Assembly: GCA_013433145.1 (NCBI GenBank)
Contig: CM024187.1
Location: 20,821,826 to 20,885,825, forward strand
From: Ascaris suum
Lineage: Eukaryota > Nematoda > Chromadorea > Rhabditida > Ascarididae
DNA: 64,000 bases
Reading direction: 5' to 3'
The notes beneath the pieces were generated by a model that had not been told where the DNA came from, searched no databases, and saw nothing but the letters and a program-made list of their open reading frames with translations. Below, in pieces: positions 45,266 to 59,300 of this stretch (positions within the stretch are counted from its first letter, which is position 1; each line of letters begins with the position of its first letter). The position numbers were made by a program, and so were the translations under genes.

Positions 45266-48200
45266 AGACACTGGTCAGAATGATTCGGTAGCACAAAGCC
45301 AAAGAGTTTGCTCGAAGCCCTCTTAAAACCGACCGCGCATTAAGCAAAACTAAACGATGAATCCAATGATGCCATGCCGAACTAAAATTTTGCACAAACA
45401 TTCGATGAAATTGTTGCAATATTTTATCTCATAGCATTTATCTTATACTTTACTTTGTTTTGAGTATGTTGAATACTATCAAAGTTATTTATTAATTGAG
45501 ACTTAACATTTAGAAACTTTTAGGAAAGCTTTTATTCGATTTCAACGAAGCTAAAATTTATGTAATGAAATTTATAAACGTTGAAAAAAAAAGTCTGATG
45601 TAAAATAAAAAGCAAGTTTTTTTGAGGTTTATTATGAGAGAGGGAACCATGAAGCAAGCAGCGGCAATTATGGGGAGTAGCAAATGAAGGGCTGCTGCTT
45701 GGTACGGCCCCAACGTTCATCTTTGCTCAGCTCATAGACGAGAGGTGGATGTTGTCGGATCATTTATATTCGGCGATTTCACCCTGCATAGTTGTTTTGT
45801 GCTGTTGTGGCCTGCTATGTTGTTATCCCAAATTGCCAGAACAATATTCGGTTGCATTTTCGAATCTTTTATTATTCTTTGCTGTTCCACCGCTAGAACA
45901 TTTTTTTTTGCTATGTTCAGCCCTGGAATTCTTGTCCATAGTCAATTTCTGGCCAAAACTCAACCGTAACTTGTACTCTGAATGAGAGTCTCACATCTTT
46001 CTTTGTTATTTTCGGTCTAGTTCGAGATAGGACTAATGATCGTCACTCTGAACATCAGTCTGTTTTTAAGTTTTTTTTTTTTCCGAAAGAGCGAACTAGA
46101 ATCTGAAGAAGCATTTTGTTTCATGGGAATCTTTAGTAGCCAGTAGCGCTTTTGTCTTGAATGGTACGGCTCACTTAAAGAGCGCTCCAAAGACACAGAC
46201 CTCTGACTTCGCATTGCTCAGATCAGTTGGAAGTGGCTGATTTGCAAGCTGCGCTCAGTGCTCAATGATAGGGTTTCTGCGCCGCAGCTGCAAACTACTT
46301 CTGAGCATTATTTTTTGACGCTAAGCGCAGCTTCCGATCAACATACCTCGCTTCTCTGAATCACGGAAGTCCTGCGATTATGTTATTTCGAACCGTTCAG
46401 TATCAAGTTATCACTACAGCAGAAAACTCTTTTTGGGAGTCTCATTCCACCGATAGAGTGTTTCTTTTAGAGTCCTTCGGTCCAGACAGTGCAATCCTCA
46501 TGCTCTTGCTGAGTATGCACAAAGCCATAAGCCGAAGAGATGTTCTATTTGTCCAAAGGAAGACCTACCTGTTCATAGCCCTAGAGACAATTTCCCAACT
46601 AAATCTTTTTGAATACTTCTTTACGATCGGTCACTGTTTACCTTTGTTTTAAAGTGTATGCTTGTTATTAATGGAAGGAACTGCATACCGTCCGTAAGTC
46701 AGCCTAGTTGAATGCAGTCAGGTCGTTGCGTAGATTACGCTAACTATGCGGAGTGTGCTAACTCCAGATTCGTGGCTTGTTTGACTTTCCGGTTTTGGTA
46801 TGACCTATATACCTTAGGTCGTGCTCACATACCTCAGTAGATCATTCCATATAATCCATGCGGCGGTCTTTAATTGGAAGCATGGAAGAACTGACTACAA
46901 TTAAACTATTCAGAGAATAATGTGTGATATAATGATCACTATTGAAACGATGAGTTATACTTGGAATACTGCACCTTCGTAACAAAATACACCATTATAA
47001 CATGAAAAATGCTTATCGCTAACAAAAGAGCATCTCATAGCGATCATTGCCTCTGGCAATTTTAATGGCAATAATGTCGCGGAGTTTCTTTTTGATATTG
47101 AAATGAATTGATTGAAAGAATAGAATGGAACCGAAACGTTCACATCATCGCTTAAAATTTCCTCGCAAATAAATTAAGCCACTTATTTAGTATTCATTTA
47201 TTAAAATTTGTTCACATTTGAAATGCGTAGCATTACTGCTTTACTGATAGTATGTATCCTCGCTGCGATGGTCACATACCTATATGTAGTAGCCAGTTCG
47301 CTGGTCATTCTTTTCCTTTTTTCGTATGAAAAAGTGAGAAGTATGAAATACTGAAATATATATCGGTTATCATGTTACTCTGTTAGCTGCTCGTTTCTTT
47401 TTTTTTTTTTTTCTATGGGAACGTTTTGCTTTCGCATGAGTGCATCATATCGTTTGGCGCCTTGTGGTCTCCTTTTTATGATGTCATATCTCGCATCAAT
47501 TTACGCGTAAAAGTGCCAATTTTCAATTGGTGTGCATTAAGTTGCGCAAAAGCAAAAATTTTGGATTGATTTCTATTCTATTGGTTGATTGTACTATTTG
47601 AAGTAATTGTACTTGAAAATATGTGCATGAAAGAAAAAGTTTCATTGGAAAAAAGCACATACAAAAAAAAACTTGCAAAAAAACATATCGTTCCCCTAAG
47701 AGAAAAATAAATTTCAAGCGGCTTATCAATAGATGAAATACTCTTCACCTAGTTTCCACTTAAAATTCATAGGTGCGTTATTTTGTTATGTAGATTTCAA
47801 TGCACTTTTCAAAAGCAATCTCTTTGTGAAATGCCGCTATTTGGATGTGCACTTTTCTCGACAAAATTTCTTGCTGCTTCAAAGTTATACAAATATAACT
47901 AATCATGTAATATCCGGACGAAAAATTTTTTAAAACAAATGCTAATGTTCAACTGAAAAGGTTGAAATTTTTTTTTCTTTGTTTGGAAATTGTTTTCGTC
48001 GGCTTCTGCATGAGATTCCGACACTTTAGACTTGAAAATTTAGTTGGATTAGTATCGCTAATCCTGGCGCATTTAACCCCACCCTTTCCCTCTCCTCACT
48101 TTCTATGCCAATAATGAAGAACACCTCAGAAACGAGGACGTCGTGTTGGGTGGCAAACAGGAGGATTTACTGGCCGGCAGTTGCATACTTTCTCGCATCA

Positions 48201-48866
48201 CTTCATCTTTGCATTGTATGTTTTATTCGCTCATAATTACTCTCGCATGGGGCAATGGTTGTCCATCAAGGTGGGAGATGTCCTATTGCGATATTCCATC
48301 TCACGCTGGTTGGAAAGTTTGCATTTCAGGTTTTTAAAACTTTTGTTGTTATTTATCCGTTTGTTTTTTAAAAGTCACACGTCATAACTCGAAGTCACAC
48401 GCCACCTTCGACTATTTTGCAGTAGGTAATCCACTGCAGAATGTACTGCGTGCTGTCTTGATGCAGTTCCTTTTCAAAAAAATACCCAAACTGGCATGAA
48501 AGCGGTCTACGTCTGAATCTTCATGGTAGAAGGAACTGGCTACATAGCTAGGTAGTGAAGGTGGGGTGGGGCACCTAAATTTATTTCGGTTACCACCCAA
48601 GAAAATCCTCCCAAGTTACGACACTGTCAAGAATACCTAAGTTCGCATTTGTGGATTTCATGGAAGCTGGCTCTTTGTAGCCATACTGTTATTCGTTTGC
48701 TCAAGAAAAGCATTGCCCCTTCGCTCTAAACGAACACAAGAAGCACTCATTAGAGAGATTAAGCGTAACTTGGAAAGAGCAATGTACAAACTACAAACGC
48801 GATGATATTGAAGAGCTCACGCGCTTCATGCTTCAATCAGCTGGTTGTGTTGTCGAAATCATGTGC

Positions 48867-49040
48867 GCAACATGATGAGCGCGCGCGTTTTTCTTGCGGT
48901 GCGGGCGTGCGCGCTGCTAAGAGCGTTTCGAGTTTTGCGATCGTCGAAAACAGGTCCTAGCGAAACGAAACAACGGACTTGTTGGGCGTTAATCGTGCGC
49001 ACCTTTTTCTTTCCACGGGAAAGAGTTTCGTTTTCGTTTT
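48867..49040. promoter_or_regulatory. CpG-dense patch, possible promoter
   Basis: A local cluster of CG dinucleotides (GCGCGCGCG, GCGGTGCGGGCGTGCGCGC, then several TCG and CG steps) stands out in otherwise AT-rich DNA. Nematode promoters are often locally CG-richer than their surroundings. It lies about 4.3 kb upstream of the start at 53358. The long open frames through it on both strands (48845-49150 plus, 48859-49077 minus) are probably composition artefacts. Confidence 0.25.
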
Positions 49041-50051
49041 GCAACCGAGCTTTTTTTTTCTTTTTCACCTTCCTCAAAAATCGAGAAAATTTTCACTCTT
49101 TGCTCATCAATTATTTCCTCCGTCCGAAACTTTGCACATTTATTTTGTAAGTAATTGATTGTAATTGCTTATTGCTATTCAATTCGTTCAGGCATCAGCA
49201 TCACTCGTTCCGATGCTTGAGCTGAGGTGCGCTTCTTGGATTAGGACGAGTTGTTATTGGTTGTTGATTATAAGCATTTTCTTTCCTGTGTGAAAATTAA
49301 TGTAAGAATAATGGATTATATGTGTATGGGTGTTATGTTTATTCGACGAGATTTTATACACCTAAGAAGTGCCTTACAAAATAATTTACATATATTTATT
49401 CATTTTGTTTAGGAGACAAACAGTGATTAAAATGGATGACGTGATTTGCTCATCTCAGAGGTCAATCATTTTCGCTCCCATTTGCGGCCGTCTTGCCACT
49501 CTTTTCCAAGCTTGCACGTACTGCAGTGCCCAGGAGTAAGCCCAGGGTTTACAGCATTCCAGGTCTGATAAACGACCATTAAAGAAGATACATCTGACCC
49601 TCAGAAGACGTAAAATCGAAGGAAGTGCGTCTATAAACTTCTGGAATTTTAAAGGAGGCTTTCCTTTAATTTTTTTTTTCGGATTTAGTTCCTCGAAAAC
49701 TGTGTTGTGAAAAGTGGAGCTTGTTGAATTGATAGTCTTTCGAAATGAGCGTAGTGTATTTCGAAGTGATCTCGCTTAGATCTTGAATTATTGAATGATT
49801 GATGTTTGCTTTTGAATTTGGCAGATGCGTACTTCATGCTTGGAACAAATGAATTGGCATGAAAAATTCGATATTTATGTGTGTGGAGAACAATGTGGAT
49901 GACAGGCGTTTACGTGCATAAAATATCATGCGCAAGTTTCGATGCTAGTGAAATTGATAGGCATCAAACAACGCGCAAGCAGATAGATGTGCAAAAAGGA
50001 AGGCTCAACGCATATAATACGCTTTGAAGGAAAAAATTTGCAATAAAAGTG

Positions 50052-50099
50052 CACTGAAGGGTTTGTGTTCACGGCCACTGAGGGATTTGTGTTCACGGC
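50052..50099. repeat. Tandem duplication, 2 x 24 bp
   Basis: CACTGAAGGG plus TTTGTGTTCACGGC is followed at once by a second copy, CACTGAGGGA plus TTTGTGTTCACGGC, with two mismatches. It lies in non-coding DNA just upstream of the second dispersed-repeat copy. Confidence 0.85.
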
Positions 50100-50285
50100 T
50101 AACATTGTGGAAATATTGGAAGAAAATTTTGGCTTAGGTGTACGGTACCGTTATTTTTTTTTAAAAAGTTGGTGCCTTTAAATTCTGTCGGTTTCTTATT
50201 ATAAAATCTTTTACGAGTTTTTTTTTTTGATTTTTTTTTTTTACTTTGATAGTCCCACTCTAAGAGTTTATTTATTTACACAGCA

Positions 50286-50460
50286 TTAAGTGTCTCTTCA
50301 TATCACTTCCATCTGCCTTGATCCATTGCCTCCGTGTTCCAGATGGCCCCAGTGGTGTTCAGGTCGTCCTACATTTCTTGCAAGTTGATCGCGTGAAAGG
50401 TAGGGCTTGGATTCGTCTCCTGCCCATCGGATGCTGACGAGCCGATCCACCGTTGTTCCT
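50286..50460. repeat. Dispersed repeat, copy 2 (longer)
   Basis: Same family and orientation as 45112-45265. This copy includes about 50 extra bases in the middle (around 50310-50380), beginning after TATCACTTCCATCTGCC. The 3' block TTCGTCTCCTGCCCATCGG is nearly identical in both copies. Confidence 0.7.
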
Positions 50461-51705
50461 CTTATGACTGTCGGGACTTATTCCACCCCTCTCTAACAGT
50501 ATATCTGTGAAAACGGCAAATGCATTTTCTTCATATGATGTTGACTCACTGATTTCCTCATTTCTAGTCACTTTTATTTTCTAACTTTTTTGCTAATGCA
50601 TATCTGTGTTCAAAAGCATCACTGAAGAAGTTTTTATATATTGAAAGAGCGTTGTTAGACGTCAAGAATCACGATTTGATGTTTTCATTATATCACTCCA
50701 TTTGGACATTGATATTTGCGTTCCATTTAATTATCAACCTGTTAATTGTAAGGATCTTGAAACATATGTTAATAAATTCGCATGAGATGCTTGTGTCATA
50801 TCCAGAGGATGAGATAACTGGAATAGAGGAAGCTGATGCTACCCCATTCCAAGTGTCATCGCCATATTTCTGCTGGCAGAGGAAGTCATCATAGTGATTG
50901 CTACTGCGGCAATAATACCGAATAAATGTTTGCCGCATTCGTAATGCCAGTTTTTTACGATGTTTTTACCACGTCGATTCTTTTCAAAACTTTTATTTCC
51001 TTTCGATTATCGGTCCCCTAAAATATCTTTTGGATTTGATATCGTGGGATATTTTTATGAATATTGCAAAGAGCGGTAAATAACACGCTGATCTTTATGA
51101 GATCAAGATATATTGGCTGCTGAATTTGAACGCTGTGGATTCAGTTTAAAGTGTAACAGTTTTTTAAATTCGTATGCATTAATAGGGAAATGTATCTTGG
51201 TCATATCCACGCAAATATCCGCTCTTCGAAAACCCAGGCCATCGTTTGACAACAGACTATGTCACTACGAAAAGGGCCTCACGTTGAAATTGCTAGGGTA
51301 TCACGTTGTACTGTTATACTAGTATATACTTTTTCCAAGTTTTACAAAAGCATATCATGGCGAAATAGTGTCTACGCGGACGCGTGTATGCATTCCTGTT
51401 TTACGTTCAACTCACCACTCAGAAAAAGCCAACGGTGAGAGAAGTTAGAGGAATCTGCACCGTGGGGTAATTTTCAGGCGCAGATGCTTTCCGATTCATT
51501 GTCTCTTTTATTATTATTTGAAACTTCAGCCTATATTACACTTTTGAAAGCCAAGGGTAGTATGAAATAAAAGCCAAGGTTTCTGCACCGGATTTCATTC
51601 GTCATTAAGCCAAGCATAAGAGGAATACAAATTATATCTGAGTATTTATATGTTCGGCTAAGCACGTTGGAAAACTCATTGGTAAACATCGCTTCAATGT
51701 TTACT

Positions 51706-51772
51706 GAAAGTGCATAGTTGGTTTATGAGCTGAATTGTTGAAAGTGTACGCAGTTGGTTTGCAGGCTGAATT
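51706..51772. repeat. Imperfect tandem duplication, about 2 x 33 bp
   Basis: GAAAGTGCATAGTTGGTTT followed by ATGAGCTGAATTGTT is repeated as GAAAGTGTACGCAGTTGGTTT followed by GCAGGCTGAATT. It is in non-coding DNA. Confidence 0.6.
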
Positions 51773-53357
51773 AAAAAACCCACATCGTGCCATTTAGCCC
51801 TACGCTATTTCCACCCGATGTGTTTTTTATGAAGTTGGGGCAAACAAATTTTTGTCCATATGTGACAGCTAAACCGGAAGTTTGAAATCGACACAATAGC
51901 GTTTATTAAAAGGTGGCCATTGATTAGATTTTATCGATGTATGCATCATATATTTATTGTCGTTTGCTTGTGCCCAACAGTAAAATCGCTTGCCGTATAT
52001 GGCTTACAGTGTGGTGTGCTTTTCCGTTTGACGTGTCAATCGAAGAAAAGTGCATCTGAAATCGCATCCTTCTGCACATATAGTGAAACTAAACGGGAGC
52101 AGATTTTGCAAGGCTAATTTATTTTCACAAAATTTTTCGATTTACAGGACGCTCGCGTTTTGCAGTGAAAGCATCTGTTACCTGAGTTGCTTGGCTTCGA
52201 GCAGTAATGGTTTGCACCATTGATTATTGCTAGAGTTATGAGTTTATGTAAATTTCTAGGTCTTGTTGTACCGCACATACGACTTCGAATATGTAAAAGA
52301 AGTCGACTTTCATACAGTCAAGGATTCCTGTCTCCAGCAGAATAGTTAGAGTTTTTACTTCCTTTGCGTCAATGCTCTGATGACCGTTGCTGAAGCAATG
52401 TTGGACTCATTTCCAGCTCATGCTGTTTAAACAAGGCTAATTTCTATGTGATGCTTCATAATTCTTATATGAGCAAGATTAAAGGATAATTTTACGTGTT
52501 ACGAGCTTTTAATACCTTTTATGAGATATTCTAATCATTGAAGAGCTGTAATAGAAAACGGTTTACTTCATGTGTTTAGCGGTAATTAGCAGGTTTATGC
52601 TTGAAGCGTTATTTTGCACTCATGTTGAAATATGCAATAAGCACGAAATAAGCAACTCAACGCATTTCTTGCGCTAATGATTGTTGTTGGCGAAAGATTT
52701 GATTGAAGTGCTTCAATGATGCGTTGTTTCCTCTACATTTGAATATGTCAGTAGTACAAAACAAGAACTATTAAATTTGCTAATTTTAATGTCCGATCAT
52801 GAAATGTTTTGCTTTGCGATGAGAAATTGCTAAGTTTCGGCCAGTTTATTGAACCTATGATACAACGTATTGTTTTATTTTCTTTTTCGCCAATTTTCTG
52901 CACACTCCTCTCCGTTATGCGTACTCCTAAATTTGTTTAACTTTTTGGTTAATTATTTGCTATTCGAGATAATTCAACGTTGAATGTAGAATGATTTATT
53001 GATTGTTAGCTTGTCGTTCCCATAGTTTTTATGAATGTGGATATGCTTATGTAAGTCGGTTCGGATGATATGAATGTTTTTCTCGAGCATTAATTGCACC
53101 TCGAGCGTCTTTCACCTTAAAAAAAATTAAACATTTTCTACATGGCCTCACATAAAGCGCGAATCATTTATAAAACGCTGCACAACTTACGACATCGACG
53201 CGGATGAAAGCGACTAATCTCGAAGCACTTGGCGCGACCGGTGCTGTCCATTTTTGCAAAGGCAACGTCAATCCCGGCGATCGCATTGCACTGGATTCCT
53301 ACGCAAGCTAGTTCCCTTACGTATTTATCTGTATATCTGCACAGACAAAGTTTCAGA
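51773..53357. other. Upstream region of the right-hand gene, nothing specific
   Basis: AT-rich, with no supported exon. The last bases before 53358 are TTTCAGA, an acceptor directly before the ATG, which fits a spliced-leader site. No promoter element can be named. Confidence 0.4.
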
Positions 53358-56300
53358 ATGAATGGGCGTCGGAGTCGTTCGCACTCTCAGTCGAGCTCGA
53401 GCTCGTCCAGGTCATGGAGTTTGATTGACAATCCAGAACGAGAGGTTATATTTTATAGATCTTAGCAAAGGCTGGTTTTTAGGTTGTCATATAGAACTGT
53501 ATCGTTTTCTTACGCTTTTATCTGTAAAAGTAACACTTTAAGTTAGTTGTCGCTCTCTTGTGAATGTACAGTAGTGGACTTTGAAAAGTTTTCGCTTGAA
53601 AAGGCAGAAATCCAAATTATATGAATCGCGGCATAATGGAAGATTTGTGCTGAAGATCTTCGTCGGCATGAGCAACGGAAATGGATTGAGAAGCAGTTAG
53701 GTAATAAATGAAAAAAAAAAAAACAAGAGCATTGCACATATTCGTTTATCATCCCTTTGTTACTACCGTCAATACGTCAGCTATATGTGGAACGTCGGCA
53801 GAGTGATGCAAATGGTTCAACAAAATTTGGTTTGTGTTAAAGGGGGAAATGTGAGCAGTGAAAGACAGGTGGTAAAGTAGTTTGAGTAGAATGTGCTTCT
53901 CAGAGTTGGAGAAAAGGTACAATAATTGGAAAAGACAATGTGCTGAAGGAAAGCAAATAAGTGGAGTGTGAGGAAGTGTGTCAAGAATGCACTGATGCAA
54001 GAATGATTGCATCAAAAATGTATTTGAAATCAAGACGTAACAGTTAGTGAAGTTAAATCTAATTGTTGCTGAAGCCAAGCAGTTTTTGTTTTTTTTTTCG
54101 GGATTCCATCTGGTTACTTAATGAGGTGCCGATTATCCCCATCTCTATGTAATAGGGGGAGCAGGGTTTGGTTTCAGGTGGTATCATTACGTACAAATCT
54201 ATGCCGTGAAGTATTTTAGTATTTTTTTTACCATATGTATGGATTGACTTAAGGAAATGTATGTATAGTCCGTATTGGTTCAGGTTCGAGATGCACATGA
54301 AATGTCGGAGTTGGAGTCGAGCTGTAGTGTAACTGACTGTGAATATGAGTGCGCTGAAATAGAGGAACGACATGGAATCGAACCAGCCACAGACGACTGC
54401 AATTCAGAGCCGAAAGTATGTTCTTTGCGTCATACTTTTGTGCGTGTTTGCACACACATTCTATATGTCAGGCTGATTGGGAGGAGCGGGGGGGCAAGAA
54501 CATTTGCATGATGATTGCCCGAAATAGTGCGTGGGAAATTTTTATGCAAATTGTAGTGATATCCTCGTTTAGTTGAAGTTGATTTTTTCGATTTCTTGAA
54601 CAGTTTTTTAACTTTCACTTGCAGAAGCATAATATGACAGACGTCGTTTGTGTGTATCCGTACGATGTTTCCAAATCGGGAGAGATTACAGCTAGAGTTA
54701 TGAAATTATGGAGGCGTAATTGATCATTTTAGGTTGATCGATCACCTATTTTAATTTCCAGTATTGTATTTCACGCTGATCCGTGAACCTCACTATAATG
54801 AAACCTAGAAAAATTCAAAATTATCAAAAAATGCGTGTTCTGTTTTTCGTTCCTCGTCGTTCTGGTAATAAAAAAATATTCTTTTCGAAGGTGTTTGCGG
54901 CGATTGGACCAACTACATGATGAACTTCTACTTTTATTTGCTGATTTTGAGATCGGTTGGGTGAGTAAAAAGCAAAAGCGCATACGCTGCGAGCTGTTCT
55001 GGCAAGTTCTGTATTCCTTCCCCGACCTATTTTTCTCTAAAATCGTTCTTCGATGAAGAATTTTCAAACGACGTTAAGTATCCAATTCAGAATGATGCAC
55101 TTTTCCATTCTTTCCATTACGCTCTATAAATTTTTGACCTGCTATCAAATTCTATAGATTGCGGTGAATCATTAGAAAATTCTCAGCCGTTTTGTTTCGC
55201 ACGTCAAATTCGAAGGTAGAATTCGAAAGTGTTGAAATCGTCGTATGATTGCTGGGATCTGGCCTCGTGCAATTGAAGCAGCAAATAAAGGAAATTATCA
55301 GAGAGGGTAATACAATATGCGCACTGTATCCGACCCGTTTTATCAACTGGCTTCATATTCTAACAGCAAATAATGACCTTCACTTACCAGTTAGCACAGC
55401 TGCTCACGCAAACTTTCTGCGGACGTTTATTTTTCTGTAATCGGGCCGAATGAAAATAAATAGTGCAGCCTGTTTCATGCCACTCTTTTCCATTCTTAAA
55501 TGTCCAAAATTACTTTCAGTGTGAAAGTATTGCAGGGAGGTCTCATCATGCTGCCATGATGCATATATTCCCCACGAAAATTCGTAGCCCTGTTTTTAGT
55601 AATTAAGGTTTCAGTAGTTTTCTAGTTTTAGTTGTCGAATGTAGAGACGTGTCTGCAGGCACGACGTCGCTGTGGTGCTATGATTTATAGTATCTGCTTT
55701 GATGGTTAAATGCCTTGTGTGAAAAATTCGTCCAAAAGGAATTTTTTCTGTTCGCAGCATTTGCGAACGCTTTTTTTTACAGTGTTTAGTCCATTGCCAT
55801 TGGAGTTTGAAATGATTGGGTAGCTTGAAGTTTCGAAAGGATTGCGGATATGAGTTGCTGCACTGCTGCATAACTCTCTTAGTTTTCTGTTGGTCACTTT
55901 GATCTGTAAGTTTATTTTTTATTTGTTTTTTTCATCATTTTTTCGTTTATTTGAAGAAAAGTATAGCAAATCAATCACGCGAACATTGCAAACAAAACTT
56001 GCGATTGGTTGAATTCATTTACGAAATCGGATTTATGCGTTTACAGAGTGACGTATCGGCGCTGGACGAAAGTGTGGAAATATTAAGCGGATCAATAAAG
56101 GAAAAAAATGTGGATCTACGCAAAGTCTGTTATCAGCTCGATATTCTTTGTACGTGAATTTTTGAAATTTTCCTAACTCTAGAATGCAGTTAATTGAATG
56201 AGTTGATAAACTCTATATTATCGATTGAAACGAATCAGCTCCGATACTTACTTTTTGAGCAGTTTGAAGAAATGTTTGAAGATAACGAATAAAAATTGGC

Positions 56301-59300
56301 TTTTTCGAACTTCTCACAAAATCTCGGATGTTCTTCAGTAGAACTAAAATTTCTTCCTCAAGGCAGTTTGTTCATATTTTAACGGCTGTTGACTTTCAGC
56401 CACACAGCATTTTTTAAAAGACATTTTGCAGGTGCATTCAGTAAAAAATCGGGATTGTGGCGTTTAATTACCTTTGTTAATCGATATATCGCGGACACTG
56501 TTACGACATACTAATATTGAAACTTTCGCGAAGTAACGAAAACACCCATCTGTTATGTCTGTTAGCGAGAAAGTCCAAAAACTTAAATTCGTATGAGCTG
56601 CGAATAATTGCAATTTCAAGTTGTTTTCTGAGATTCTCAGTTTTCAATTATCATTTTAACAAGGCATCCACCTTGTTAGTCGATATGGTTGTGACATAAT
56701 TTTTGAAAAGAAGCACTTGCATATTTCTTTAGATGCGTTCGTTTTTATGAGAATTATGTCGTTTGTGTACTATTCTGTACTGAAAGTCGATCTTGCATGG
56801 CTGCCTAGTTTTCTCAGAACTCATTAATTTAGCGCATTGTAGGAAGTTTTAATAATGTTTGAATGAAAACATTTTTTTTTTTTCAGCGAAGTGCTATGAA
56901 CCTCCTGCGGAGCGCTTATTGAATTCATTCTTGGAATCGAATTCGCGTGTTAAAATTTTTACACTTTTGGCTGTTGCCACCTTGCCATTCACTGTGGCTA
57001 CATTTCTTAAACTTGCAGGTGAATACTTTTGCAGTTATGTGAGAGCGCATTCATTTTACACTTGAATCGCTGCTGTGTTGCTTTACAATTATGCTATTTC
57101 TTATTTTCAGTTTGGAGCAGCAATTGGTTATGAATCGTGTGAGATATTAAATACGTTTACTGTTAACAACCTTTAGTCAGGAAATGTTTTGATTTTTGTG
57201 ATTTTTTCGTCACTTCTCTGTAGAGGAACTATTTGAACTCGTCTTTAAATAGAGGGAAGCATTGCGCCGAGATTTTGTTATTATGCTCAAATTCTTTCTT
57301 AAGTTGTTGATAACTTTATCGTCCACTTACCTTTTATCATCGTAAGCTGATATAAGTTGACAACATATTTTAACAAGTCGTACAAACTCAAGGGAAAGTT
57401 AGTTCCATTTGGAGCTGAAAGTACATTTAAAGGCGGTTATTACTCACAGTCATACCTCTCTGGATGTCTCGAAAAATTGATGGCAAATATTCACTTTCAC
57501 TTGAAAAGGTTAGATGATGTGCAAAATCGCGAATAATCTAACTAGATTTTTCTATTGCAGATTTTCAGCTGTTGTGAGAAATTCCATTAAGATAACTCGC
57601 ATTTTTGAATCACGCCAAAACAACTCTTTGCTCGAAAATTTACCAACCAACTGAAAGCTTCGTTTCATGCCGATCCTTTCAGGTGGCGGTTGGAAATACA
57701 CGTCCCGTTTGGATGTACACGATTCAGTTTGTATCCTCAACGAGGTTTTTTTTTTTGTGATTGGCAGCCTTTCTTTGTTTTATTCCTTTCTTGAAACAAA
57801 CGAATTTCTCGATGAAAGGCGCTTTGTTTCAATGTTGGTCAACGTTAACAGAATACTATGAATGAGTAAATGGACTCTCTACTCATTGCCTTCTGAAGTT
57901 TATCTTTCCGTCTTCCTTTTTGCGCTTTTACAAAGTACATTAGGTGGCACCAACTTTGTACCAGTGTTTATAGAGTGTATGTGCGTATGAGTTAATGACT
58001 TCGTCATAGTTTCAACTTCGAAATCATTGAAGCTAGAATAACAAAATTTGGTGATTATATCCTTTGCTATGAGATGATCCTAACATCGACTTTCAATTTC
58101 AGTTTGATTGCACCAATTTTGAACAAGATTATGAGCACTTTGAAGTGTCCAAGAACTTGAATATTTATAGGACATTTCGCAGATTGCGTTTTGCAACCCG
58201 TTGGATCGGAGAAACAAATATTTTGTAGGTTTTGTTGCACATGTGATTTGTTCAATTACAATATTAATGTGTTATCGTGTGTTTTGTTATTTGTTGGCGA
58301 TTCATGAAAATGTTCGCTGCTATAGGAGCCAGCTCACTTATCGCGCTTATTCGCCTGCTTTGCGAGGGTGCTAGCGGCGCATGTAGAGCTTGGTTTTTCA
58401 ATTTAAAGAGAAAAAAGCGCACACAATTTTTGAAGAAGCAGTTTTAAGGTGGTGTTGAATTTTGAAATGGATTCCTCGGTAATGTGGAAATTTGATTGAT
58501 TGTTATTAGCAGTGCTTAAAATTATTGCCTAGTTGGATATGCATTGATAACAACGGGTGAAACTTAAGGTTTAAAAAGCTACAGATTATCGTTGCTTGCA
58601 GGAGCACATTTTTGACCAGCATGTCTCTCATCTAATTCGGCCATCTATGAAGGCGCCGTTACGGCCGGTATTCTCATGGGCCCTACCATTTTCCGTGACG
58701 CCATCAAATCCTTCACTCATCTCACAGCCAGGCCATGCAAGAACTGAATGCGAAAACGTCGAATATGGGCAAAGATCAGCAAATCAGTGTTCCGAAAAGC
58801 AGCATGAGGTGACTTTGCTTTGCTTAGTGACGCTTCTGACATACTGACAGTTGAGTTCGCTCATAGAAGCGTTTTTAAAATTTTTTTCTGTGTGAAAATT
58901 TCTTAACTTCATATTACGGAGGCGCCGTTTTTGGTGAGATAATTCTCGTAATGGAAATTTTAGCAACAAACGATTTTGAACTCTAAGTGCATAAAGTAAC
59001 TGCTCGTTTTTCTCTCCTAGACCTTCATTTTTTATACCTTTCTAATTTTCTATAAGTCGAGAAATAGGAGGGACAAATGGCTGTTGCTAACAAAGAACTT
59101 TTCGTTTGCTCGAGTTATGCAGAAATGATTTCACTGTAGTGAACGTTTGCGCCGATCTTTATCAAATTTCATTTGACACCTTCACTACACATTTGCGATA
59201 TTGAAGCTCCGATATTTAAGCGCAGATTTTCGGCGATGAAGGATGCTGTTCGAAGATATGTGGCACATACAAATTCACACAGAACAAAGCCATCAAAAAC

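Noticed and set aside
48845..49150. Overlapping open frames on both strands in the CpG-dense patch
   Set aside because: Few stop codons are expected in CG-rich DNA; the proteins are basic or phenylalanine-rich runs with no domain-like character.
53749..54078. 109-codon minus-strand open frame
   Set aside because: It lies in the first intron of the right-hand gene, has low-complexity composition and lacks splice or start context.
58620..58760. Alternative frame in the exon at 58602 reading YEGAVTAGILMGPTIFRD
   Set aside because: It is broken by stops on both sides and out of phase with neighbours; the fully open frame across the whole exon fits both junctions.
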